Part shown: piece after piece, positions 34,110-46,301 of the stretch
How positions within the stretch are numbered: position 1 is the stretch's first letter
Layout: each line of letters begins with the position of its first letter
Assembly: GCA_022605405.1 (NCBI GenBank)
Contig: JABYQQ010000012.1
Coordinates: forward strand, 744,001-808,000
Source of the DNA: Earliella scabrosa
Taxonomy: Eukaryota; Basidiomycota; Agaricomycetes; Polyporales; Polyporaceae
Reading direction: 5' to 3'
Length of the DNA: 64,000 nt
Notes under the pieces: model-generated
The model's database searches: none
Told to the model about the DNA's origin: nothing
Seen by the model: only the letters and a program-made list of their open reading frames with translations
Translations under genes and position numbers: made by a program

Positions 34110-36563
34110 CTACATGCGCACGATCGTGCTGGAGGCTGCTAGAGATACAGGGAAGTTCATTGGAGGAACCGGGAGTCGGTGGTACTTTGCAACAAAAGTG
34201 GAAACGTAGAATCCAACAGCAATCTGGAGAACGTCGGTATATCCAACGTCATCGAGAGGGACGGCGTGTATGAATCGAAGAGAGTCCGGACATCCTGGCC
34301 AACGCTGAAGAACATTGACGAAGGCTTGGAGGTACTTTGCGCATTGCTTCCAGCCATCCTCCGGGGGAGCTAGCCAGCATGACATCGGAATGTTGTCTTC
34401 GTTAGGAACGATGTCAAGCCCCGAGGTGCCACCCCAAACCTTCGCGACATTGGATTCACGCATCAAGCGATCGAACTCCGTCCAGCCGTTCGACTCCACC
34501 ATGAGTGCGTCCAACGCGAGCAGCTCGCAACGCCAGTTGGTTTCATAGACATCCCAAGCGACACGTGCGCAGATGTGACCGTCAGACGCGAGGACGTCGT
34601 GTGTGATGATGGTCCTTCCGAATCGAACACTAATGTCGGCGCGGTATGAAGGAAGTGCATTCAGTTTGCCCAATAGACGACGGATGCTGAGCTGTTGTTC
34701 GCGACGAAGCTTCTGACGACCGGCGCCTGTCGGCTGGTCTATCTTGTAATCTCCCCAGAGAGAGTCGCGCCACTCGAGGATTGTCAACGGACGACCACAG
34801 ACTGTGGCATCGAAGAGCCGCAGACGACAGAATGTGCGGATAGATAACCACTGAATGAGGTGGCGAGCAGTTCGTTTGAGTGATGTTTCGTATCCACGGA
34901 GCGAGTCGAGCAGCCAGGGGGGGGGGGAAGTAATACTTCACTGACGTGGCGGGCTCTGGAAGAGGGCTTGCGTTTTGGAGAGCTTTGCGCCAGGCGACTG
35001 ATGCATTGAGCGATACCGAATGATAGAATACGCGAGCGGGATGGGCTTTCTGAGGTTGCGGCTGAAGAAGGGAGAAATCAACAGAGCATCCGGCCGACGC
35101 TTGCTCTGCCACCTTCTTGCGCCTCGCCCTGACACGCCGAGTGGGTTGTTTGGACGTTGTGCCAAGACCAGAGGCTGGGGGTCGGGGTTGAGGGGTAAGA
35201 CTATGACCAAGCGTCTTGACTTCGGCTGGGTTCTGTAGAACGATGATCGGCGGAGCAGGTCCGGCGGACGAACTATCTTCGCTGACAAACAGCGGGCCTT
35301 CCCGGGGACGTTTAGCTGGAGGTTCCTCACCGCAGTCATCCTCGCTCAAGAGGGCGGGAAGACGCGATGGGCACAGCTGACGTCTGACGATGGCAGTCAT
35401 TGCCCGCCGCCATTCACCAGGCATGTTGAGTGCGCCGGAGAGGTCCCGTTTCGCTAGAAGCATGCGGGGAAAGGATGGGGTGGTGGAGAAGTCCGAGGGT
35501 AGATCTGTCAACTGCACGACCTTGTACACGGCTAGGCGGTCCGTGATAGGCTGTTGAAACCACACCGGGACCCCTGCGAAGTGGAGCATTTGTGCAACGC
35601 TCGCATCCGGGGTGTGCGCGCCCAAGATCTCTAAGACATGTGTGCGACAGTCTTGCTTCGTCTGAACGCGTGGGAGCACGTCTTCTATCCAGTTCACCAT
35701 TCCCCACAGCTCCAAGACGAGTCGTTGCACATGAGCTGCGAGACCTATGATGGCGCCGGGAATGGCAGGCAGGGTGCGCATTCGGTCGAGCGCGTGCTGC
35801 ACACAGACGACAAGGAAGCTACCGATGTTGCTCCAACCATCGTGCTTCTCGCATGTGCGAAAGCGCGCGACGACCTTCGAGACCTCCTGCACCAACTCCA
35901 ACTCCAAGGTAGGATTCAGTGTACCGACACCTGGCATGCCGCACTCTGCCACTTGCCAGTCGGTCACTTCCAGGGTTTGCCATAATACATCCCCAGGTGC
36001 ATCGGGTCGGCTCGTCCGGCTATGACCGAGGGAAGTGTGGGATGCAGCGATATGTGTGGGGGGCAGTGGGATGCAATGAATGTGGAAGGACTCTCGGGTG
36101 AACTCTTGTGGCCAGCGCGAATATTCGTGACGCCCCCAACGTCCATCCGTATAGGTTGTGATGTCGGAGTGTGCGATGGCAAAGCGGGGAACCCATGTTG
36201 CGTTAGGTGACGTGAACACTGACGTCGCGCTGAATCCAGGTGCTGCCACGAGCCCATCGAAGGCTCCGACCTCGCCCGCACAAGCTGCAGGCCAATGAGC
36301 CATGTGCGGCCGTATCGACAAGGCGAGGACTCACCCCTGCCCTCTCTCGTGACGCGAAGCTGGGGATGCCGGCGGATGGTGGGTTCGGGGAGAGTCTTCG
36401 CGCATTCATTGTAGTTGGGTAGACTCAACAACGAGGCCGACACGCGGAATGGAACGACCGGGGTATGAGAGGCAACCAGCAGTTGGGAGGAACTAGGAGT
36501 CGCCATGGGACTGGAGGTCGACTTGTGAGGTTGGAAAGCTCTAGACAAACTCAGACGAGCCAT
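34110..36563 (-). pseudogene. Large lineage-specific protein broken by a poly-C frameshift
   Basis: Exons 36563-36335 and 36284-34110. The first exon and most of the second are in one frame, with a central motif HFAGVPVWF of a kind seen in repeated mushroom-specific proteins, and a linker PPAKRPREG resembling a nuclear-localisation signal. At a run of eleven G (34917-34927; C on the coding strand) the frame stops matching; the next frame continues with good coding sequence from WLLDSLRGYETSLKRTARH through LTILEWRDSLWGDYKIDQ to a stop at 34110. One base fewer in the run would give a single protein of about 800 aa. This is either a recent null allele or a sequencing or assembly error in the homopolymer. 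Molecular function is not known. Confidence 0.65.
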
Positions 36564-37357
36564 AACCTGCAGAAACGCATTACACACCTAGAATGAGAGG
36601 CCAAGGATATGGGCCAGACTGAGCCCACACGGCTGACTCCTACGCAAGAGGCCTATGTGATTTTGCCCTGCGGCGTCGAGGGATGTGGTATTGACTCCAC
36701 ACTGCACAAGTCTGAAATGTGGAAGGGAGGGGGTGAGGAGGAGGGATCCTAAACGGATCTAAGGCTAGCAGGGCGTACGAAGGATTGGTGAGAATGGGGA
36801 AGGACGGGAAAACGGATATATTACCGGGTTTAGTGCGACCAGGCGCTCGATGGCCACGTGGACATTATCCCGATAGAGGGCACAGAGTCCGCCTACTGGA
36901 CCGACACAAGCTACATATAGGGATACCAGACTCGTGAGTGTGCCAATCGTACACTAGCACTCCACTAAGTGTAAGCACTAGTACTTACGGCCCGACGGGA
37001 AGGAGGCTAGCCACGTCCTGACTTGACAATGAGGTATTTGCCGCGACCAACTTCTGAGGTCGTCTGTTATTCTAAGTACTATGAAAGCACGCATCAATAT
37101 GTTTACGTGGACGATTGAATGGTCTACGTATATGGTAGTACATCGATATTCTGCTCGCAGCTTCTCTTATGAGTCCCTCACCATTGAACCTTGTATGTAC
37201 ACCCGATGCACGGTTCTTCGGTTACTATATTGCGTAGACTGAGAGGAAGGTGGGTTCCGCAGCCCCAACTGGGAGAGCATGATGTGGTGTTGAGGGAGGA
37301 TCGACATGGTCGCTCAGAACTGAGAGTCTGATGGACCATGGTCTTAGGTCTGGACAA
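36564..37357. other. Intergenic between divergent genes
   Basis: Shared upstream region of the frameshifted gene (minus) and the JmjC gene (plus). No additional gene seen. Confidence 0.45.
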
Positions 37358-39884
37358 ATGAGTTTGTCAGCGCATAATTCCATCTCCGATCGCGATGCTG
37401 AGCGAGCCATCCGTCGGCCCACCGGGCCGGGAGAGCGCTTACAAACCTTGTCCAGGCTGACGCAAACATGAGATTCTTCTTCTCTGAACATCATGTCCAT
37501 GCAGTCTCGTCCATGTGCCTACTATGCTCAGTTGCGACATTGAAAAAGTAGATCCGCCAAGAAGGAAACCGAGCAGCTGCTGGTTCCGTCGCAGTGCTTC
37601 GTTTGTGCCAAGATATCTGATGTCGAGAATGATTCTTGCCGGTGGAAAGGTTCGTATGCAGGCGTTCTGGCAGCTCGCTGTCGTAGTGATGATTCACAGG
37701 TGCCCGTCACCTGTTCATGGACGAGAATGGGAACCCGACTGCTGAGTTTGTACAGTCTTCTGCGGAGGCTAATTTTCTCTCTTCAACGCATCCCTCGGTC
37801 TTCAACGAGCGTCCGCCTGAAGACGAGATCGCAGTGCTACAAGTAAGAACAAGAACGAGACGGCCATCGTGATGCTCCTTCTGACTCCTCTTTTAGCACC
37901 ATCTAGTGCCGTATGTGCGCAGGTTGCTGGACGAGATGAATACCCACCTTCGTCTACCCAACGTCCTTATGAAGGCCATTGACCATGAGGAGCGGGTGAA
38001 CTGCGGTTCGTATTCATAGCTTCTTCGATCTGGTACCCGTCACTCATGATACATCTAGATTGTTGCTTAACTTCTATCTTCTCGAGCTCGTTCTTCTGCA
38101 CCACGTGCGGCGTGGAAATATGCACGGCCTGTCACGCAGAGTCCGCCGTGCTTGCGACTTGCACGTTGCCTCATAGTAGCATTGTACGTCGCTCTCCCGC
38201 ATTCATGATCTCGCGCTGAATGCTGTATACCAGCATGACTTGCGTCCGGCGGCTAGAATATCGCAGGAATGCATTGACGAGATTCTCGCTACCGTGGACC
38301 GTTTCGTTGCCGCATACCAACCACGCCCCGATCCGCTGCCACCTCTGCGCTCACACAACCACCTTGCGCTCGCTCTCGGGCGCCGACATCTAACTCCGCT
38401 TCAATACGGAGAGCAATCTACCTTCCGTATTTTGTGGGCCCGTAACATCCCGGTCGTCGTCGAAGGGGTGCATGGCAGGCTGCAAGGGAGCTGGGAGCCT
38501 TCTGGATTTTGCCAGACTCACCCCGATGAGATTATTGAGGTGATGGACAGTCGCTACTCAGAGAAGCAGAAGCGTACCGTCTCTTGCTTTTTCAACGAGT
38601 TTCTCCAGGATCCTGCAGTCCGAGCAGGAGACATCAAATCCAAGGTATTTCTTGTAGCGTTTCTTTTGAACAATGGATAACGGCTTCCTAGGATCTACCT
38701 ACATCTACGTCCTTCGAGACCTCGTTTCAACAACTCTACGCGGACTTTATGGGAGCTGTCCCAATGCCCTCGTACTCGCGATCCGACGGGTATCGCAACC
38801 TCGCCTCCCATTACGCAATTCCACCTCACCCTCTTGGATCAAACAAACCCGACCTAGGTTGGTGACTGCCTACAGTTCGCCAGAGAGATTCGCTGATATT
38901 CCTCTGCGCCAAGGCCCAAAGCTGTATCTCGCCTCCCAGGACATAGGTGGGAGAGGAACAACGCTGCTACACAAGGACGTGAGCAGTGCTGTGAACATAT
39001 TGACGTTCTCTTCCAATCCCACACAAGGAGCTCCGGGGGCACGTTGGCTTATCTTTCGGCCTGAAGATTCCTCAGACTTGTGCGGATACCTGAAGATGAA
39101 ACTGCAGCTAGCGGATAACGTGCACCCAATCCACTCCCAGAAGTGCTTCGTCACCGATGATATGCTGCCAGAGCTCGCTAGCTGCGGAATCCGTCCTTAT
39201 ATCATCCAGCAGCGTGTCGGTGACGCAATTTTCATACCAGCCGGTGCAGCGCATCAGGTACGTGGGAGGGATAACGAAGCAGCGGCTGAGTATCGATTTA
39301 CTGTGGCCTAGGTTAGCAATCTGGCATCTTGCATCAAAGTGGCCTGCGATTTCCTCTGTATCGAGGGATTAAGCGCCAGTATGGAAGTAGCCGCCGACTT
39401 CCGGCGAATCAAGCAAGAGGACCTCCTGCAGATTGATGCGATGTTGATCCACTCTTGGAGGTTGTTAGCTAGTCTCGCGGACCGACTAGGAGCGAATAGT
39501 TCCAATCTGACTGGGAAGAAGAAGAAGCGGTGGAATAGTCGACATGGCGTTCGTGGCCAGGATGACCTCGCTGCACACAAGCGTGCTCGGCTTGATCAGG
39601 GGCGCGCAATGGCGGTTTCACAACACATGCCTCGGTACTATTGCCCTCACGCTAGCTGTATGGGTGCCGAAAGGCGATACCAAGACGCTGCGGCCGTCGT
39701 GAACCACCTGTGCGTTTCACAGCTTTGCGACTTCAATGAGCTTCCGATTGATGTCATCTTTCATTCAGGCGAGATCACCACAAGATCGCATTGCCGTCGA
39801 CATCTTGGTCTAGGCTCGCCAGCATGGAACCTGAGGCCTTCGAAGACATCTACTTGGAGGTTGTCGGTATACTATGATGTATAA
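37358..39884 (+). CDS. JmjC-domain protein (putative Fe(II)/2-oxoglutarate dioxygenase)
   Basis: Nine exons (37358-37449, 37552-37649, 37700-37842, 37897-38005, 38059-38183, 38234-38644, 38692-38857, 38914-39257, 39312-39884), 686 aa. A Cys-rich N-terminal half (CFVC ... C near residue 45; CTTCGVEICTACH at 161-173) resembles a zinc-binding module of KDM3-like proteins. The JmjC core has LLHKDVSSAVNIL, giving the metal ligands His401 and Asp403, and IFIPAGAAHQ, giving the third ligand His495. Such enzymes typically remove methyl groups from histone lysines in the nucleus. The last exon adds CPHASC and a helical tail. The exact C-terminus after about residue 640 is uncertain, and a further exon is possible. 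The ligand set is complete, so activity is plausible. Confidence 0.8.
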
Positions 39885-39968
39885 GGTTATCGTCAACTCG
39901 CCTATAACTAGGCATGCGCGCTGACTCATGCCCTAGTTGATCTACCCCACGATGATGGTACCGGTGGA

Positions 39969-40519
39969 ATGTTATTTGTTCTACCTGCAACGATCGCATT
40001 CTTTCGCACTCCTCGTAACGCACATCAGGTAAAGATGGACAATACGAGTACGATGTTCAAAGGCACGAATGCTTTCATTGTCCTGGCAGACCCATATGAG
40101 CTTGTTGAGCCGCTCCTCCCGTCTTCAAGACCGACCAACCACGACCGTAGGAATCATGACCGACGCTGGATCACCTCACTTCCGTGTTCTGTACGACGAG
40201 GTGGAAGACTTCGTCGTGATCGATGCGAAAGTAGGACCACGGTCCGCGACTCGGAAAGAGGTGCGCTGAATCCGCATTGTAACGGCAGACAGTGTTGGAG
40301 TCTTCCAAACAGGAGACTGCTCAGACTCGCATGGATGGAAGCGCGGCATTTCATGAAGGCTGCCGTGGATTCAACGACTTGGGCAAATATCTCCTGTACA
40401 AGCTGAGGACTGATGTGAACGATGCACTCCGATGTGCCGCATGTGGCTCGGGCACATGGAAGAATGGACGACTATACACGTATGTGATCCATCCACCGTC
40501 ATGTCATGGGCAACTCTGA
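39969..40519 (+). CDS. Small protein of unknown function
   Basis: Tentative exons 39969-40028, 40090-40230 and 40289-40519, 143 aa. The three exons join in phase 0 through introns of 61 and 58 bp. Notable segments are HFRVLYDEVEDFVVIDAK, GFNDLGKYLLYKLRTDVND and a single CAAC motif. It follows the JmjC gene by 84 bp on the same strand, so it could instead be part of that transcript. No family recognised. Confidence 0.35.
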
Positions 40520-40859
40520 TTTCTGGAGGTACAGAGTTGTACCGTGCGGAGATACCGTATGCGACGGCTGCATCCCCAACGATGACATGCATGCTGGCGC
40601 TGAGGGAGATGCCGGCAGCAGACCATTGCATGGGGAATGTCCGGCGTGCAAGGCTGGGAGTACAGGGGTTATTGCAGTCAAAGCCCTGCAAAGGCTTGTC
40701 GCTTCCGTGGCCGACTAGCCCATGATTGTACTCTGACTCGGTAGTGAACAGTACATCTTGTCTGGGCACGACGGCATGTGATATACTGAATCGAATGCTA
40801 GTTAATGTACATGTCATTGATGTTATGTTGTGCTCGTGCTCGCTGCCATCGTCCTCGCG

Positions 40860-41330
40860 CGAGTCTGAAGGTCCACTGCGGCGACAACCGCGGCCGTGCC
40901 GACGGTCAATGCCTCGAGCAAGCGACCTTACGCGGACCATGCAGAGAGGTCGGACATTGTGAGCGTGCGCTCGGCGGGGTGCAGGCGGATGGAGGGCGAG
41001 AGCCCGGGGAGGGTGGTGCGCGAGAGTCGCGCGTGATGCCAGGCAGGATCGTGCCGTCCAGAGAGGGCGTGATCACGTCGAAATCTACACAGACGGGTCA
41101 GGAAGGTGAGCTCGTGAAGACAGGCGGGTGGAGATGATAGCGGGTACGTACCACCGTCGTCGCTTCACGACCACGAAGAAGTTCATCGCGCCGGCCTCGG
41201 TGATCTTGTCGCCGAGGAGCCAGAGACACTGGTCGTACCCGAGCTTCGCGGCCTGCCGTTGGGGCTCGAACATCGGCGCGTAGTTGAGCGCGAGCTTGTA
41301 CCCGCCGGTGCCGCCAGGCCAGGCCTCCTC
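40860..41330 (-). pseudogene. Branched-chain aminotransferase fragment
   Basis: Minus strand: EAWPGGTGGYKLALNYAPMF, then AAKLGYDQCLWLLGDKITEA, MNFFVVVKR, DFDVITPSLDGTILPGITRD, TTLPGLSPSIRLHPAERTLT, MSDLSAWSA, GRLLEALTVGTAAVVAAV. These are the conserved PLP-domain blocks of fungal BCAT (class IV aminotransferase) in the right order. It is broken: about a dozen residues and the frame are lost after ITRD, and an in-frame TAA (40928-40930) follows AWSA. The N-terminal domain, with the catalytic Lys, and the C-terminus are absent. Nothing suggests the fragment is used. Confidence 0.85.
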
Positions 41331-41354
41331 GTAACCAGCATCCTCGTAACATCC

Positions 41355-42218
41355 TCAGTGGTTTCTCCGTCTCTCAGCTCGTAGCCGACACCCTCTCTGC
41401 GTCATCTCGCGCGTTACGCCCGTCTCACCACTGTTTTCCAACTCGCGCCGCACGCCTCCACGCCTCCTCAGCGCGAGACTCGAGTTGGTTGTGTTGTCGG
41501 TCGCGGTCGCGATGTCGCTGTCGCGGGATGAGGGTGTCGCTGTCAGTGTCGGTACTAGTCGCGATCGGGGTGAAGGTTCACTGCCGGTGTCGCTGTCGGT
41601 GACGATTTGGCGGGTGTGCGGATGGTGGACGTGGTGGTACGGTGCGGGGCTCAAACGCCGGGTGGCAATGGGGCTCAGACCGCTTGCGCTATCGGAGGTG
41701 TCGTCGCCGTTACCATTGTCACCGCCATCGTCAATGGCTGACGGGCTGGAGACACTTGACAAGTCGGTAGGTGTGACGCTCGCAGTGTCAGTCGACGGCG
41801 TCGCACTGGACGAGTCGGGGGAGGTGTCGGTGGCTGTAGTGGAGTCGGTTTGCGTCGCTGCTGCCGTCGTCGATGGACCCATCCGAACCGTCGCTTGGGA
41901 ACAAGCCAGAAAAGGTCTTTGTGTCGGGACGACGATCGTGTGGCTCCCCAGAACGATGGTAGCGACTCGGGGATAGTCGCGGGCGGAGAGGCCAGTTCCA
42001 GAACCATCGCCACTTAGTCCATCGTCAGCGCCCGTGCCCAACGTTGGGGCGGCTGGTGGGGATGTCGTCGTGGACAAATCATCACCGACGCCACCATCCG
42101 AACCATCCAAGCCCGGCAGCCCAGTATGCGACCCCAGGCTGTCTTCCGAGCCTGAGTTTGTCGGGCTCCCGGACGGATTGGCACCAAGTCCTACGGTTAC
42201 AAGAACTGAGAAATTCAA
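41355..42218 (-). CDS. Ser/Thr-rich low-complexity frame, doubtful gene
   Basis: An 287-codon open frame rich in Ser, Thr, Asp, Gly and Pro (SATPSTDTASVTPTDLSSVS and similar). A splice acceptor CTCAG near 42203 and a donor CCCG|GTGAGC near 42262 would join it to a short upstream exon, but I found no ATG. Such composition occurs in mucin-like cell-wall or secreted fungal proteins, yet no signal peptide or GPI signal is visible. It lies next to the aminotransferase relic, so it may be non-coding. Confidence 0.3.
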   Translation of the reverse strand: MNFSVLVTVGLGANPSGSPTNSGSEDSLGSHTGLPGLDGSDGGVGDDLSTTTSPPAAPTLGTGADDGLSGDGSGTGLSARDYPRVATIVLGSHTIVVPTQRPFLACSQATVRMGPSTTAAATQTDSTTATDTSPDSSSATPSTDTASVTPTDLSSVSSPSAIDDGGDNGNGDDTSDSASGLSPIATRRLSPAPYHHVHHPHTRQIVTDSDTGSEPSPRSRLVPTLTATPSSRDSDIATATDNTTNSSLALRRRGGVRRELENSGETGVTREMTQRGCRLRAERRRNH

Positions 42219-44322
42219 GTCAGTATATGTATCAAGTTCAGACGTGTGGTGAGGATGCTCACCGGGAGTAGCTTGTAAGTACTGGCGAGTCGCGATGGGA
42301 GCGGAGGACGCCAGGGAGAAGCAACGAGGAAGCTTTAATGGCAGGAAGTGCCACTGCCACAGTGCCAGCGATCGCTGGCTCGAGCGCAGTCCTCACGTGA
42401 TCGTCCCGTCATAACTTTCTGCTCAGGCCCATGAGGGCCCGCCCATCCGGGGCCATGGGCCATGGCCAAAGTACTACATCGCCTGCTTTCGCTCAGACTC
42501 GCTGGGTGCCGTCTCGGGGTTGCCTGGTCCTCCCTTCTCTCTTCTCACCTCTTGCCCGTCTTTCCCTCCGCGGGCCACCACCATCCGCTCTCTACTCTCC
42601 GCTCTCCGCCCTCGCCAGCATCGGTCGCCTCTCGCATCCCCCTCTACCACGGTGTTCACAAGACGATTAGGAACGGCCTGATACGTTGTGCTGCGCTGCG
42701 ATCAGCGAGACAGCCTCCTCCTGCTCCTCCGTCACCGCCTCGGCCGCGGCCTTCAATGTCCATCCGCACCCGAGCCGTCGTTCGAGGAAGATGCGTAGCT
42801 ACCTACGAGAGCTTTGTAAAACTGTCAAGCCTTGCTGCGAGATATGGGCGGTGACGATCGAGCACCTGAACGTGAAGGACAGGTGAGTAAGATATAGTGT
42901 GCTTCCTACTAGTCTATGCTTCCTCTAGTGCCGTCCAGAAGTCACCTTTAATGGTACGCATCCATGGCATGTGTGCGCCGTTGACTAACCTTGAGTGCGT
43001 CAGAAAAGCGAACACATACATCAAGATTGTCGGGGCAACGACTCTTCCTCCCGTGCTCCTCGAGCACTTCCCTCCTGTTATGGACCAGCTCGAATCTCAC
43101 CATCCACGTTTTCCAGTTTGTACGTGCTCCGAATTCGTTCTGCAACGATGTACTAACTACATTCGCGGTTCATCCTCAAAGGCAGGAAGACCTGCGCGTC
43201 CTAACAGGTCGCGAATGTCGCGGACCCGAAGCTGACAAGACTCACTTGGGGTGAGATGGTACGCAGATTGCGCCGATGCGTCTGTTCGAGATGTTCGAAG
43301 CAACCGTGGAGTACCCTCTCTCCTTCCGGCTCTTCCTGGCCGCGTTGACTGACGTTCGCGAGTGACAGGTTCTTCCGCACGGCTTGCACTATGAGCCACC
43401 CACCGGGCCAGGGCATTCGAGAGGGGAAAAATTATTGAGATGCGGCTCGAATGCCGTGTAACATGACGCCCTGGTGTGTCAAAATCACGTAGCGCGTGTG
43501 AGGGCCGCGCATTTATGCACACTGCACCCTACGCGGCCGTTCGTCGCTGAGCATACGGCGGGAAGCGCAGGATCACTGCTGCACGGCCTCCCGCCGCGAG
43601 CTGAACACAGGTGAACCAATCAGACTGTCCGTTTACCTGTTGACATATGCTGATGGACCATCCAGATTCCCTCGCGTCTTCTCTGACACCATGACCGCCA
43701 TCGTCATCTTGTTACCGCAGTCCCCGCTCTGCAAGACGTTCTGCGTGTTTCACTAGCCTATCCGGTTACCGATCCTATAGCCTATGGTACGTCCTATGTC
43801 GCTGTGCAGGTCGTATCCATGCTCACTTCACATATCTGCCCCCGCATGACGAGCATGGGACGATGTCCCTGTGCCTGACATGTCTATCGTGCCACTACTG
43901 TCGGGAACCCCGCGTCAGCTTTTCGGAAGTACGTATGCCCAATCTGGGCCCGAATCATCATCAATCCTTCGGTGTACCATCCTTCGGCCTGCTCTCTGGG
44001 TGTCAGGCTGAGGTTGGCCGGTTCCCCTCGCGTGGTGGACGGTCCGCGACCAGCTTCCGGCCCTTCGTCAGGCTCCTGGATTTAGAGGAGCGACTGCTGC
44101 TGACCGGCTTCCTGCTACGTCAGGCTACGGAATGGGCGAGTCGGTGTCTCCGACTTGTGCATCACCGCCCACGGGCTGCAGCAACGGCGAGAGCTGCGTT
44201 CGGGTGTAGACCATCGATGTACCGTGTAGGTTCATGTATGACCATTATTGACCCACACACTGGGCAAGTACATATTCCATGTCAATCCGTACATCTACTC
44301 TTTCAGGACTCGCTCAAGTGTG
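42219..44322. other. Region with weak coding signals only
   Basis: Spliced reading at 42686-43110 gives plausible stretches (IEHLNVKD; CVRKANTYIKIVGATTLPP) with introns that look real (GTGAGT at 42883, GTACGC at 42954), but start, end and family are unknown. A pyrimidine-rich tract at about 42520-42660 may be promoter sequence. A near-palindrome, GGCCATGGGCCATGGCC, lies at 42451-42467. Confidence 0.35.
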
Positions 44323-45899
44323 TCAGCCGCCGAACATGCCACCTAAATCACTCGTTAATGTGACGTCTAAGACAACATTGTCGACAGAGCTTACCTCAGT
44401 TGTGAATGAAGCGAGGAATTGGAGTTCGTCTAGGTCACAGCTAACAGCGAAGAGTTCCTTCGTTCCCAACTGCTCGCCATTAGGGCCCAGTATGTAGCGG
44501 GATCGGGCGTGTTCTACCAAGTCCTGTGATCGCTAGGGTCAGTTTGGCAAGAACTTACAGAAGGTACTAGACGTACTTTGATAGCATCGTATACTTCAGT
44601 CTCTCGGGCACGAAGCTTCCTGATCTCTTCCCGGAACCCGAGCGATCTGCGCACGGCCATGTCCAACCTTCCTTTTGCCAGTCGAGGATTGCCCTGCATA
44701 GACCATGTCGATTTGAGGCCTTTGAGCATACTCATTGCATTCCTCAAAGCGCGCCGGCGTTCATCAGTCGTCTTAGCCAAACGCTGGAACAACGGTTCGG
44801 TAGCGGTGCGGAGGGCCTCTTTGTTCCACTTGCGTGAGTGCAAATCTTCAAGCGCCTTATCGTACAATTCCTGACGGTGCGAGATGTGAGTGAGAGAGAA
44901 AGCACACGTTGCAGGACACGCACTTGATTAGAGATAACCTCTAGGATCGGTTTGCACTTGACGTAGAGCTCGCGAGCACTTCGCTCGTCTCGGCGCACTT
45001 GCTGAATGGTCTTCATCGTAGTTTGGACTGAGTGCCTGGCCCATAGGGAGCCCATGGAGGCATCGCAATTCGCTTGAACCTGACCCGTACATTTATACCA
45101 GCATAGATAGCTCATAGGTTCTATCAACATACCTTGGTTTGCAACTCATACGCATTTTGACATGCAACCTCCATATCTCCCATGGCACTGTCCAAGAGCT
45201 CAAGTAAGCGTGTTTGGACCTGTCCCTCACCATAGACATGGGTCAGCTGGAATCTGAAATTCGATAGATGTTGCCTGATGCCACGCCGCTGCTCCTTAGT
45301 GAGGAAGGCTGCGCGGTCGGCAAACGCGGCGGCCCATTCTGTACGGGGTGCGCAGAGAGCAACACTACCGAGGAAGCTAATCAAGGTCACCCTACAGTTG
45401 TATCCAGATCAGCACGATCAACTCACCTTGTAAGAGCTTCCTCTGCAGCGTCCGCCTCTACGAAGATCCATTCTTCTACAACCCAAAGCTTATCCATGGC
45501 GTGCTGGACGGTAACGTAATGTGTTGACGTTGCCATAACTTCTGAAGCAGAACCTAAGGGTGAGGGGAGCTGGGCGTGGAGGCTCGGAGGACTCGCGAGT
45601 GGCACTGGTGGTCGATGAGTGAAAGGGTATCTCGCCACTGCCGACTGCCGTCACATGTAAGCTTCCCAAGTGGCTCATAGGATGTTGGGGCGTATGCAGA
45701 TGACCGACTTGCAATGAGACGGATGTTAGCCTCTAGGATGTCGCTCGGAGCCTTCAGCGACTCTCCGAGTTCGACGGAGGAAAGCTTGAAAATACTAATA
45801 ACCTCCGGATCTTGCACTCACCAGTGAAAATATCACATCATGATTGTTTCAACGAGGAGGACCTTGGTGCTACTGCAGCCTACCGTACGCGGACGTCAT
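44323..45899 (-). CDS. Helical coiled-coil-type protein of unknown function
   Basis: Seven exons (45899-45884, 45810-45709, 45637-45427, 45391-45133, 45079-44924, 44870-44577, 44523-44323), 412 aa. The middle and C-terminal parts are helical and charged (KTIQQVRRDERSARELYVKC; LGFREEIRKLRARETEVYDA), suggesting coiled coils; no membrane helix is clear. Exons 3-7 are well supported. Exons 1-2 join by phase with a start ATG at 45899. The intron 45426-45392 is only 35 bp, unusually short, but has a GTGAGT donor and TAG acceptor, and the frame requires it. I do not recognise a family. A structural or adaptor role is only a guess from composition. Confidence 0.65.
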
Positions 45900-46301
45900 T
45901 ATGAGGATGAGGATGAAGTTCGAGAGCGCGTCGGCCGCTCCCCTATCCGCCCTCTGTCACGGGTCACAAGGCGGCCCGCCGGGTGTGACAATTCGACGCC
46001 CCGCCCCGCCGCTAACGTCTGATCAGTACAGTAGCTCCCCCGGGTTGTAGTGGATTCATCTCTACGCCTGGAGTACTTGGATTGGATGCATGACAGGAGA
46101 GGACTCGGAGTTGGCTATGATGCGGCGCTACCAGTGGCAGTTACTGACGTACCGGACGAGTCCTCAACATCGCGTCATACACGAAACACATCGAGCATAC
46201 TACATTACAGCCAGCACCACATATTGGACATCACCACGCGCACTAGACATGCGCTATAATATATATGAAGGCCGCAGTCGACGCGAACCCGTAGAGACAT
46301 T

